55,016 nucleotides of DNA, from NCBI GenBank assembly GCA_964596835.1, contig CAZQVV010000001.1:1-55016 (forward strand), given 5' to 3'. Origin of the DNA: JAADGZ01 sp964596835. GTDB lineage: Bacteria > Pseudomonadota > Gammaproteobacteria > UBA6429 > Thiohalophilaceae. A program made the position numbers and the translations under genes. The notes below the pieces were generated by a model, which was given only the letters and a program-made list of their open reading frames with translations, searched no databases and had not been told where the DNA came from. The first letter of the stretch is position 1, and every line of letters begins with the position of its first letter. Shown here in pieces: positions 15,088-22,695 of the stretch.

Positions 15088-15966
15088 TTATGAATGTTCG
15101 CCCCAGTGCATCTTGGCGCGCAGGATTTCAAAATGGTTGTGCTGGCGCGGGTGAATGAGGCGGATGACTTTGTCCTTTTTCCGGATTAGAATTTTGTCGC
15201 CGGAGACCAGGCCCAGGTTAATCTGGCCATCGCAGGTCACCTGAGCGTGGGAATGCATATTTTCCTTGACCAGAATTTCGATTTCGCTGTCGCCACTAAC
15301 GACGATGGGACGGTAGCTCATGCTATGGGGACAGATGGGCACAATGAGAATAGCGTTTACGCCTGGTTCGATGATCGGTCCGCCGCCGGAAAGAGCATAG
15401 GCGGTGGAACCGGTGGGGGTGGAGATGATCAGCCCATCAGAACGCATGCTGTTGAGGAAGCGGCCATCCACCCAGGTTTCGGTTTCTATCATGCGCGCCA
15501 CTTCCCATTTGTGTATCACGACATCGTTGAAAGCATCACTTTCGCTGGGCGGTGAACCTCTGTGCTGGACTTGAGCATTGAGCAGGATACGGTGTTCCTC
15601 TTCGTATTCGCCATCAAGGATTTCATTGACGCGCTCTTCCATGTCCTCAGGGGAAATATCCACCAGAAAACCCAGTCGGCCCAGATTTACCCCCAGAATG
15701 GGAATACCATATTCTACCAGGGTGCGGGCCGCCGCCAGCAGGGTGCCGTCGCCACCGACTATAATGCTGAGATCAGCGTTACGACCGATTTCATCCAGGC
15801 TAGCGCAGGGAAGATCCTGGATCGTGAGAAGCTGGCCGGTGGCGTGCTCGATCATGATTTCGCAGCCTCGTTTTTGTAGTAGCATACCGAGTTCGCGGAC
15901 GGTTTCCGCCACCTGAGGGTTGCCGTATTTACCAATCAGGCCGATTTTACTAAAGCAGTTGTTCAT
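15088..15966 (-). CDS. nadK: NAD(+)/NADH kinase
   Basis: 292 aa from the ATG at 15964-15966; an upstream alternative would add 37 low-complexity residues absent from the family. Phosphorylates NAD to NADP with ATP. The catalytic GGDGTLL motif is at about residues 70-76 (IIVGGDGTLLAAARTL), then GVNLGRLGFLVD, the NDVVIHK motif, LNSMRSDGLIISTPTGSTAYALSGGGPI and VTCDGQ. Divergent from hrcA across 99 bp; the nadK/hrcA/grpE neighbourhood is a standard gammaproteobacterial order. Confidence 0.96.
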   Translation of the reverse strand: MNNCFSKIGLIGKYGNPQVAETVRELGMLLQKRGCEIMIEHATGQLLTIQDLPCASLDEIGRNADLSIIVGGDGTLLAAARTLVEYGIPILGVNLGRLGFLVDISPEDMEERVNEILDGEYEEEHRILLNAQVQHRGSPPSESDAFNDVVIHKWEVARMIETETWVDGRFLNSMRSDGLIISTPTGSTAYALSGGGPIIEPGVNAILIVPICPHSMSYRPIVVSGDSEIEILVKENMHSHAQVTCDGQINLGLVSGDKILIRKKDKVIRLIHPRQHNHFEILRAKMHWGEHS

Positions 15967-15973
15967 GGTGATT

Positions 15974-16017
15974 TTGACATTCCCCCGTTTGCACTTTCTA
16001 TATAATGATATAGAGTG
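15974..16017 (+). promoter_or_regulatory. Divergent nadK/hrcA promoter region with an inverted repeat
   Basis: TTGACA (15974-15979) and TATAAT (16001-16006) face hrcA but with a long 21-nt spacer. An inverted repeat CACT-TT-CTATAT (15992-16003) / ATATAGAGTG (16008-16017) overlaps the -10 box. It shares only the GCACT...GAGTG core with the canonical CIRCE operator and has the wrong spacing, so HrcA binding here is speculative. Confidence 0.35.
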
Positions 16018-16065
16018 TCGGTTAAAAAATGAATTGCTTTTATTTCTGTTACTGAAAGAGTTCCC

Positions 16066-17103
16066 GTGTCTGTACATCTTGCTTTGAATGAACGTTCCCT
16101 TTCCCTGCTGAAAATCCTGGTTGAACGCTATATCAGTGAGGGTCAGCCAGTGGGATCTAAAACGCTGGCGCGGGAAAGCGGTGTTAGTCTGAGTCCAGCC
16201 AGCATTCGCAATATCATGGCTGATCTTGAGGACCGGGGTATGGTAGTGTCACCGCATACCTCAGCCGGACGGGTTCCCACTGTCAAGGGCTACCGCCTGT
16301 TCGTGGATACCCTGCTTACCGTCAAGCCGCTACAGCATACACTTATCGACAAGTTCAAGCTGGAATTGGATAAAGGCGTCCGCCCACAGGAACTCATCGA
16401 TTCCGCCTCCTTGCTGCTATCCCACACTACCGGTATGGCGGGCGTGGTTATGTTGCCACGCATGGGCTCGGTGTTGTTGCAGCAGATTGAATTCATTCCG
16501 CTATCGGCCAACCGTATCCTGGTCGTATTGGTCGTGAATGATATGGAAGTGCAGAACCGCATTATCCATACCGAGCGCACTTATACCCAGGATGAACTGC
16601 AGCGGGTGGCGAATTATCTGAATAGTGAATTCAGCGGCTGCGAATTGTCATCTATTCGCAGGGGTGTGCATGACAGCATGCAGGTGGTGCGTGATGATAT
16701 GCAGCAGATCATGCAGGTTGCGATGAATATGGCCGACAAGGTGCTGGCGGAATCCGGTGAAGACGATCTGGTGATTGCGGGTGAAACTAACCTCATGCAG
16801 TATGCAGAAATGGCGGATATGGATAAACTGCGCCAGCTTTTCGAAGCTTTTAATGCCAAGCAGGACATGCTGCATATTCTGGATCACTCGATTCATGCCG
16901 AAGGCATGCAGATTTTTATTGGTGAGGAGTCCGGTTATTCGGCCTTTGGCGAGTGTTCGGTCGTCACGGCGCCCTACCGGATCGAAGATCAGGTCGTCGG
17001 TGTGCTGGGGGTGATCGGCCCGACTCGTATGGCCTATGATCGCGTGATTCCGGTGGTGGATGTGACGGCAAAAATTCTGGGTTCCCTCTTGAGTTCTGAG
17101 TAA
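16066..17103 (+). CDS. hrcA: Heat-inducible transcriptional repressor HrcA
   Basis: 345 aa from a GTG preceded by AAAGAG. The N-terminal winged helix contains RSLSLLKILVERYISEGQPV, GSKTLARESGVSLSPASIRN and IMADLEDRGMVVSPHTSAGR, all hallmarks of HrcA; the C-terminal GAF-like region has the IFIGEES...ECSVVTAPY and GVIGPTRMAYDRVIP motifs. HrcA represses grpE-dnaK-dnaJ type operons through CIRCE operators and is kept folded by GroEL. It is the first gene of the chaperone cluster here, but I found no consensus CIRCE in the window. Confidence 0.96.
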   Translation: MSVHLALNERSLSLLKILVERYISEGQPVGSKTLARESGVSLSPASIRNIMADLEDRGMVVSPHTSAGRVPTVKGYRLFVDTLLTVKPLQHTLIDKFKLELDKGVRPQELIDSASLLLSHTTGMAGVVMLPRMGSVLLQQIEFIPLSANRILVVLVVNDMEVQNRIIHTERTYTQDELQRVANYLNSEFSGCELSSIRRGVHDSMQVVRDDMQQIMQVAMNMADKVLAESGEDDLVIAGETNLMQYAEMADMDKLRQLFEAFNAKQDMLHILDHSIHAEGMQIFIGEESGYSAFGECSVVTAPYRIEDQVVGVLGVIGPTRMAYDRVIPVVDVTAKILGSLLSSE

Positions 17104-17312
17104 TCGTCCCCAGATAATCCTGGGTTTGGGTGGCCGGCAGGATAGGTGTAAATCTTGTCGCTTCTAGCGAATGAATGGCTTGGGAATATTTATAGAATCA
17201 ATAGCTTGCAAGTAAGCGAGGCAGGATTTTACTCATCATGGCGCTCACGAGAGGTCTGCCTGGATGAATGATACAGTACTGAATGGATTATTTTTTTAAG
17301 TGTGGAGCAATT

Positions 17313-17906
17313 ATGAGCGATAACGATGTGAAAGAAGGTGAGGTTGAAGCTTCGGGCGAGGTGGAACAGGACGAGCAGGAGATAACTGTTGATGATATTG
17401 ATATGCTGGAAAGCCTGCAGCAGGCAGAAGCCAATTTCATGGAAGCGAAGGATCAGATATTACGTCTGAAAGCCGAGATGGAAAATCTGCGTCGGCGCTC
17501 GGCCCGTGAGGTGGAAAACGCCCATAAATACGCGCTTGAGCGTTTTGTGCAGGAACTGCTACCGGTGATTGATAGTCTGGAAATGGGCCGTGATGCGAGC
17601 ATGGCCGAAGGTGCCACGCTGGAAAAACTGCAGGAAGGCACCGATCTGACCCTGAAAATGCTGCTTTCGACCATCGAAAAATTTGGCATCAAGGCGGTAC
17701 ATCCGGAAGGTGAACCCTTCGATCCGGAACTGCATCAAGCCATGTCTATGCAGGAATCCGCTGAACATGCGCCGAATACGGTCATGAATGTCATGCAGAA
17801 AGGCTATCTGCTCAATGACCGCCTGGTACGCCCCGCGATGGTGGTTGTTTCCAGAGTCGGTGAGAACGCGGAAGAGGCGGGCGCGAATATTGACGAGAAG
17901 GCTTGA
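17313..17906 (+). CDS. grpE: Nucleotide exchange factor GrpE
   Basis: 197 aa from the ATG at 17313, which has GGAG nine bases upstream; an upstream in-frame ATG lacks a ribosome site. An acidic N-terminus is followed by the long dimeric coiled coil (LKAEMENLRRRSAREVENAH), then KYALERFVQELLPVIDSLE and the beta-wing region GIKAVHPEGEPFDPELHQAM...VMNVMQKGYLLNDRLVRPA. Releases ADP from DnaK. About 80 bp before dnaK, same strand. Confidence 0.96.
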   Translation: MSDNDVKEGEVEASGEVEQDEQEITVDDIDMLESLQQAEANFMEAKDQILRLKAEMENLRRRSAREVENAHKYALERFVQELLPVIDSLEMGRDASMAEGATLEKLQEGTDLTLKMLLSTIEKFGIKAVHPEGEPFDPELHQAMSMQESAEHAPNTVMNVMQKGYLLNDRLVRPAMVVVSRVGENAEEAGANIDEKA

Positions 17907-17984
17907 ACTTCGGGCAAAAGCCCCTATTTATACCTCAACTTAAAGAATTCGGATAAATAACCCCTGATTTGGAGAATGACGAAA

Positions 17985-19916
17985 ATGGGAAAAATTATAG
18001 GAATTGACCTGGGTACCACCAACTCCTGTGTTGCGGTCATGGAAAACGGAAAGCCCAAGGTCATTGAGAACAGCGAGGGTGATCGCACCACGCCGTCCAT
18101 TGTGGCTTTTACGAGTGACAATGAGGTGGTCGTGGGCCAACCGGCCAAGCGCCAGGCGGTTACCAATCCCCACAATACGTTGTATGCGATTAAACGCCTG
18201 ATTGGCCGCCGCTTTCAGGATGATGAAGTGCAGAAGGATATTGGCATGGTCCCCTACAAAATTGTCAAGGCTGATAATAGTGATGATGCCTGGGTTGAAG
18301 TCAATGGCAAGAAAATGGCGCCGCCGGAGATTTCTGCACGGATACTGCAGAAAATGAAAAAAACCGCCGAGGATTATCTGGGCGAGGATGTCGCCGAGGC
18401 GGTGATCACCGTGCCGGCTTACTTCAATGACTCCCAGCGTCAGGCGACCAAGGATGCGGGCAGAATTGCCGGACTGGAAGTCAAACGCATCATCAACGAA
18501 CCCACGGCGGCAGCGTTAGCCTTTGGCATGGACAAGAAAGAAGGTGATCGCAAAATAGCAGTGTATGACCTGGGTGGCGGCACTTTCGATATTTCCATTA
18601 TCGAAATCGCCGATATCGATGGTGAACACCAGGTCGAAGTGCTGTCCACTAATGGTGACACCTTCCTCGGTGGCGAAGATTTTGATATGCGCCTGATCGA
18701 CCATCTGGTCGAAGAGTTCAAGCGCGACCAGGGGATTGATCTGCGTAACGACCCGCTGGCGTTACAGCGACTGAAAGAAGCGGCGGAAAAGGCCAAGATT
18801 GAGCTATCCTCCACGCAGCAGACCGATATTAATTTGCCCTATATTACGGCCGATGCCTCCGGTCCCAAACACCTGAATATCAAGGTGACCCGCGCCAGGC
18901 TGGAATCGCTGGTGGAAGATCTGATCACCCGCTCGATTAAACCCTGCAAGATGGCGCTGAAAGATGCTGGCCTGTCTACTTCAGAAATCAATGATGTCAT
19001 TCTGGTCGGCGGTCAGATCCGTATGCCCAAGGTGCAGGAAGTCGTCAAGGACTTCTTCGGCAGAGAGCCGCGCAAGGACGTGAACCCGGATGAAGCGGTC
19101 GCCGTGGGCGCCGCCATTCAGGGCGGTGTGCTGGGGGGTGATGTCAAGGATGTATTGTTGCTCGACGTCACACCGCTGTCATTGGGTATCGAAACCCTGG
19201 GTGGCGTGATGACCAAGCTGATTGAGAAGAACACGACGATTCCGACTAAGGCTACCCAGGTATTTTCGACCGCCGATGACAATCAGAATGCCGTGACGGT
19301 ACATGTGTTGCAGGGTGAACGTGAACGCGCGGACGCCAACAAATCGTTGGGCCGCTTTGATCTTACTGACATTCCACCCGCCCCGCGCGGCATGCCGCAG
19401 ATTGAAGTGGCGCTGGATATTGACGCCAACGGCATTCTCAACGTCAGTGCGAAGGATAAGGCGACTGGCAAGGAACAGTCGATCGTGATCAAGGCCTCCA
19501 GTGGCCTGTCCGATGAGGAAGTCGACAAGATGGTTCGCGATGCCGAAGCCCATGCGGATGAGGACAAGAAGTTCCAGGAAGAAGTGAATACACGTAACCA
19601 GGCGGATGCCCTTGTTCATGCTACACGCAAGTCGGTGGAAGAGATGGGTGACAAGCTTGAAGCGGAGGAAAAGAGCAAGATCGAGGCGGCCATCAAGGAT
19701 CTGGAAGACGCGCTCAAGGGTAGTGACATCGCTGACATCGAAGCGAAGAGCAAGGCTCTCAGCGAAGCTTCTGCGAAAATGGCGGAACGCATGTATGCCG
19801 AGCAGGGTGCCGCAGCAGGTGCAGCTGGCGCTGAAACTACCGGCTCGGCTGAAGCGCCTGCCTCAGATGATGTTGTCGATGCCGAGTTTGAAGAAGTCAA
19901 CGATGACAAGAAGTAA
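17985..19916 (+). CDS. dnaK: Molecular chaperone DnaK (Hsp70)
   Basis: 643 aa from the ATG at 17985; the ATG 9 nt earlier is rejected because it lies directly on the TTGGAG ribosome site (17969-17974). ATPase domain: GIDLGTTNSCVAVMENG, AVITVPAYFNDSQRQATKDA, AVYDLGGGTFDISI, ILVGGQIRMPKVQEVV; linker VLLLDVTPLSLGIETLGG; substrate domain to about 500; acidic tail ending EFEEVNDDKK. One oddity: the usually invariant GGQTRMP reads GGQIRMP. Works with DnaJ and GrpE in folding and stress recovery. Followed by a strong terminator. Confidence 0.97.
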   Translation: MGKIIGIDLGTTNSCVAVMENGKPKVIENSEGDRTTPSIVAFTSDNEVVVGQPAKRQAVTNPHNTLYAIKRLIGRRFQDDEVQKDIGMVPYKIVKADNSDDAWVEVNGKKMAPPEISARILQKMKKTAEDYLGEDVAEAVITVPAYFNDSQRQATKDAGRIAGLEVKRIINEPTAAALAFGMDKKEGDRKIAVYDLGGGTFDISIIEIADIDGEHQVEVLSTNGDTFLGGEDFDMRLIDHLVEEFKRDQGIDLRNDPLALQRLKEAAEKAKIELSSTQQTDINLPYITADASGPKHLNIKVTRARLESLVEDLITRSIKPCKMALKDAGLSTSEINDVILVGGQIRMPKVQEVVKDFFGREPRKDVNPDEAVAVGAAIQGGVLGGDVKDVLLLDVTPLSLGIETLGGVMTKLIEKNTTIPTKATQVFSTADDNQNAVTVHVLQGERERADANKSLGRFDLTDIPPAPRGMPQIEVALDIDANGILNVSAKDKATGKEQSIVIKASSGLSDEEVDKMVRDAEAHADEDKKFQEEVNTRNQADALVHATRKSVEEMGDKLEAEEKSKIEAAIKDLEDALKGSDIADIEAKSKALSEASAKMAERMYAEQGAAAGAAGAETTGSAEAPASDDVVDAEFEEVNDDKK

Positions 19917-19948
19917 CGAGTGACAAGTCACGAAGTTACAAGTTACTA
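19917..19948. repeat. GTGACAAG/GTTACAAG simple repeat after dnaK
   Basis: CGAGTGACAAGTCACGAAGT then TACAAGTTACT; contains the palindrome GTGACAAGTCAC. Belongs to the loose ACGAGG/GTGAC family seen around the neighbouring genes. Confidence 0.4.
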
Positions 19949-19961
19949 AAATGTTGTGGGT

Positions 19962-19992
19962 AATGGCCGCGTGTTTTCACGCGGCCATTTGT
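19962..19992 (+). terminator. Intrinsic terminator of grpE-dnaK
   Basis: A 12-bp perfect stem AATGGCCGCGTG / CACGCGGCCATT (19962-19973, 19978-19989) with a TTTT loop, followed by a T-rich run. It separates dnaK from dnaJ, so dnaJ may have its own promoter or depend on read-through. Confidence 0.8.
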
Positions 19993-20050
19993 ATGTTTAA
20001 TTGGGGTAAAAGGGAACGGAGGATATGGAGATTTATTATATGCAATATGT

Positions 20051-20084
20051 TTTTCCTCGCCACTCGTTCCTCGTCACGGGTAAC
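20051..20084. repeat. ACGAGG-type simple repeat upstream of dnaJ
   Basis: TTTTCCTCGCCACTCGTTCC followed by TCGTCACGGGTAAC. It occupies the place where the dnaJ leader and ribosome site would be expected; no good ribosome site is visible before the dnaJ ATG at 20101. Confidence 0.4.
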
Positions 20085-20100
20085 TGAACTTAACTGAATC

Positions 20101-21261
20101 ATGTCAAAACGAGATTATTACGAAACCCTCGGAATATCGCGCAACGCTACCGAGGTTGAAATTAAGAAAGCTTTCAAACGCAAAGCCATGAAATATCATC
20201 CGGACAGGAACCAGGAGAGCAACGATAAGACGGGCGTTGAGGAAAAATTTAAGGAAGCCAAGGAAGCCTACGATGTGCTGACCAATGCCCAGAAACGCGC
20301 CGCCTACGATCAGTTCGGTCACGCCGGCGTCGATCCCTCTGCTGGCATGGGCGCGGGTGCAGGTGCTGCCAGTTTCAGCGATGTTTTTGGTGATGTGTTC
20401 GGAGACATTTTTGGCGGTGGCGGTGGCGGTGGCGGCGGTGGTGGGAGTCGTGGCGGGCAGCGGGTCTATCGCGGTGCCGATCTGCGTTACAATCTTGAAT
20501 TATCGCTGGAACATGCGGTTAAGGGCACATCGGTTAATATTCGCGTGCCGACCCAGGTGAGTTGTGATGAATGCGACGGCAGCGGCGCCCGTAAAGGCAC
20601 CCACGCCACGGCCTGTACGACCTGCGGCGGACATGGGCAGGTGCGTATGCAGCAGGGCTTCTTCTCCCTGCAGCAGACCTGTCCCCATTGTCACGGTGCC
20701 GGCAAGACGATTGAGTCACCCTGTCATCACTGTCACGGTCATGGCAGAGTTGAAAAACAGAAAACTCTGTCGGTAAAAGTGCCGCCGGGCGTCGATAATG
20801 GCGATCGCATCCGTCTCAGTGGCGAAGGTGAGGCGGGAGAAAATGGTGGGCCAGCCGGAGATCTTTTCGTCCATATCAATGTTAAACCCCATCCTATTTT
20901 TACCCGCGATGAAAACGATCTTTACTGTGAAGTCCCCATCAGCGTGACCCGGGCGGCGCTGGGGGGTGAGCTGGAAGTGCCGACACTGGACGGGCGCGTA
21001 AATCTAAAAGTCCCGCCCGAATGCCAGAGCGGTAAGCTTTTCCGGCTGCGTGGTAAAGGCGTCAGGGCGGTACGGGGAGGGGGTGTGGGTGATCTATTGT
21101 GCCGCATTGCGGTGGAAACCCCCGTTAACCTGACTAAAAAACAGAAAGAACTGCTCAAAGAATTCGAGAATTCCATGCAGGGCGACAAGGTCAAACATAG
21201 CCCCAGGGCAGCAACCTGGCTCGATGGGGTGAAAAAGTTCTTTGAAGATATGAAACCTTGA
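20101..21261 (+). CDS. dnaJ: Molecular chaperone DnaJ (Hsp40)
   Basis: 386 aa type I J-protein, co-chaperone of DnaK. J-domain DYYETLGISRNATEVEIKKA with the HPD tripeptide (KYHPDRN); a Gly/Phe linker containing a run of twelve glycines (about residues 103-114); four zinc-binding repeats CDECDGSG, CTTCGGHG, CPHCHGAG, CHHCHGHG; then the substrate-binding C-terminal domains (VKVPPGVDNGDRIRLSGEGE, LYCEVPISVTRAALGGELEV). Complete and in the normal position after dnaK. Confidence 0.97.
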   Translation: MSKRDYYETLGISRNATEVEIKKAFKRKAMKYHPDRNQESNDKTGVEEKFKEAKEAYDVLTNAQKRAAYDQFGHAGVDPSAGMGAGAGAASFSDVFGDVFGDIFGGGGGGGGGGGSRGGQRVYRGADLRYNLELSLEHAVKGTSVNIRVPTQVSCDECDGSGARKGTHATACTTCGGHGQVRMQQGFFSLQQTCPHCHGAGKTIESPCHHCHGHGRVEKQKTLSVKVPPGVDNGDRIRLSGEGEAGENGGPAGDLFVHINVKPHPIFTRDENDLYCEVPISVTRAALGGELEVPTLDGRVNLKVPPECQSGKLFRLRGKGVRAVRGGGVGDLLCRIAVETPVNLTKKQKELLKEFENSMQGDKVKHSPRAATWLDGVKKFFEDMKP

Positions 21262-21266
21262 AAATT

Positions 21267-21300
21267 CAGGAATCAGGAACGAGGGACCAGGGACGAGGTC
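21267..21300. repeat. ACGAGGGAC-type simple repeat after dnaJ
   Basis: CAGGAATCAGGAACGAGGGA followed by CCAGGGACGAGGTC, directly before the hicA start. Same loose family as 15051-15085. Confidence 0.45.
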
Positions 21301-21306
21301 AAAAAA

Positions 21307-21492
21307 ATGAAAGTCAGGGAATTGATGCGGTTGCTGGAAAAGGATGGCTGGAAGCAAGTTAGAATGAAAGGAAGTCATCGCCAATATCGTCATCCAGCTA
21401 AAAAGAGTACGGTTACCCTGGCTGGCAAGCCTGGAACGGATATCCCACCGGGAACCCTGGCGAGCATTTTTAAGCAAGCTGGCCTAAAATAA
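21307..21492 (+). CDS. hicA: Type II toxin HicA
   Basis: 61 aa, the size of HicA mRNA interferases. MKVRELMRLLEKDGWKQVRM, then KGSHRQYRHP with the catalytic His of the dsRBD-like fold, and a C-terminal PPGTLASIFKQAGL typical of the family. HicA cleaves translated mRNAs and is blocked by HicB encoded 17 nt downstream. The pair is wedged between dnaJ and dapB, which are adjacent in many relatives, so it is probably an insertion. Confidence 0.92.
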   Translation: MKVRELMRLLEKDGWKQVRMKGSHRQYRHPAKKSTVTLAGKPGTDIPPGTLASIFKQAGLK

Positions 21493-21509
21493 TAATGCAG
21501 GAGGTATGG

Positions 21510-21728
21510 ATGATCAAATATATGGTAGTTATAGAGAAAGATATGGCGGGATATGGTGCGCATGTACCTGATCTGCCAGGATGCGTCGCTGCAGGTGAAA
21601 CTCGCGAAGAGGTTCTGCAACTTATCAAGGAAGCCATTGAGTTTCATATTGAGGGGCTTAGGAAAGCAGGTGATCCCGTTCCTCTTCCTTCCTCGGCAAG
21701 TGAATTTATTGAAGTTAATGCGGCATAA
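21510..21728 (+). CDS. hicB: Type II antitoxin HicB
   Basis: 72 aa from the ATG at 21510, placed about 5 nt after an AGGAGG at 21499-21504. The family core is intact: IKYMVVIEKDMAGYGAHVPD, LPGCVAAGETREEVLQLIKE and AIEFHIEGLRKAGDPVPLP, the degenerate RNase-H-like fold of HicB. It lacks a separate DNA-binding C-terminal domain, so it is the short form. Neutralises HicA. Confidence 0.92.
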   Translation: MIKYMVVIEKDMAGYGAHVPDLPGCVAAGETREEVLQLIKEAIEFHIEGLRKAGDPVPLPSSASEFIEVNAA

Positions 21729-21760
21729 AGATTATATGCTTCTTAAACACTAATCCCATT

Positions 21761-22573
21761 ATGATAAACATAGGAATCACTGGCGCATCCGGTCGCATGG
21801 GTCGGGCGCTGATTGAAGCAGTGCAGGCCGCGGATGGCGTGAGTCTGGCTGCTGCTATTGTTCGTCCTGATAGTTCAGTGGTGGGTGCAGATGCCGGTGA
21901 AGTTGCCGGCGTGGGCAGGCTCAATGTTTCGATTGTCGATGATCTTGAAAAAGTTATTACCGACTTTGATGTGCTGATTGATTTTACCCGCCCAGAAGTC
22001 ACGCTGGCCAATCTGGCAAGTTGTCGCGCTACGGGTAAACGCATCATTATTGGCACCACGGGTTTTAGCGAGGATGAGAAACAAGTGATTGCCGGTGCGG
22101 CGAAGGATATGGCCGTGGTTTTTGCACCGAACATGAGTGTCGGCGTGAACCTGTGTTTCAAGTTGCTGGATATCGCTGCGCGTATCCTGGGCGATAATGT
22201 GGATATCGAAGTCATTGAGGCGCATCACCGGCACAAGCTGGATGCGCCCTCCGGCACGGCGTTGCGTATGGGCGAAGTGGTGGCCGATGCGCTGGGGCGG
22301 GATCTGAAAGAATGCGCGGTGTATGGACGGCAAGGGCGTAGCAGCGAAGAACGGGATCATAAGACCATCGGCTTTGAAACTATCCGCGCCGGGGATATCG
22401 TGGGGGAACATACCGTGATGTTTGCCGACATCGGCGAGCGGCTTGAAATCACGCACAAAGCGTCCAGCCGTATGACCTTCGCCAATGGAGCGGTACGGGC
22501 TGCGGCCTGGTTGATGCAGCATGACCGGGGACTATTCGACATGCAAGATGTGCTGGGCTTACGGGATAGCTGA
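21761..22573 (+). CDS. dapB: 4-hydroxy-tetrahydrodipicolinate reductase DapB
   Basis: 270 aa. NAD(P)H-binding GITGASGRMGRALIEA at the N-terminus; IIGTTGFSEDEKQ; the signature EAHHRHKLDAPSGTALRMGE with the catalytic His pair and Lys; C-terminal HTVMFADIGERLEITHKASS and FANGAVRAAAWL. Catalyses the second step of the lysine/diaminopimelate pathway. In many relatives dapB lies between dnaJ and carA, as here. Start ATG has no strong ribosome site. Confidence 0.96.
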   Translation: MINIGITGASGRMGRALIEAVQAADGVSLAAAIVRPDSSVVGADAGEVAGVGRLNVSIVDDLEKVITDFDVLIDFTRPEVTLANLASCRATGKRIIIGTTGFSEDEKQVIAGAAKDMAVVFAPNMSVGVNLCFKLLDIAARILGDNVDIEVIEAHHRHKLDAPSGTALRMGEVVADALGRDLKECAVYGRQGRSSEERDHKTIGFETIRAGDIVGEHTVMFADIGERLEITHKASSRMTFANGAVRAAAWLMQHDRGLFDMQDVLGLRDS

Positions 22574-22583
22574 GATTTCAGCT

Positions 22584-22691
22584 CGTAGGGGGGTACGATT
22601 TTATGCACCACAGGCACTTCTTTCGGTCGCCCACGCGTAGATTATTGAATACCATTGACCCGGTGGGCACTCACACCGTGCCTACCCTACG
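22584..22691 (-). repeat. Dispersed repeat B, copy 2 (degenerate)
   Basis: The ends CGTAGGGGGGTACGATTTTA and CACCGTGCCTACCCTACG are degenerate forms of the GTAGGGTGGGCACGG / CCGTGCCCACCCTAC ends of the perfect copy at 36521-36631. It fills the space between the convergent dapB and sensor kinase genes and ends 4 bp from the kinase stop codon. Confidence 0.6.
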
Positions 22692-22695
22692 CTAT

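Noticed and set aside
15991..16017. CIRCE operator for HrcA
   Set aside because: Only GCACT and GAGTG cores are shared; the spacing is 17 rather than 9 nt to the second half and the outer bases do not match, so it is listed only as an inverted repeat.
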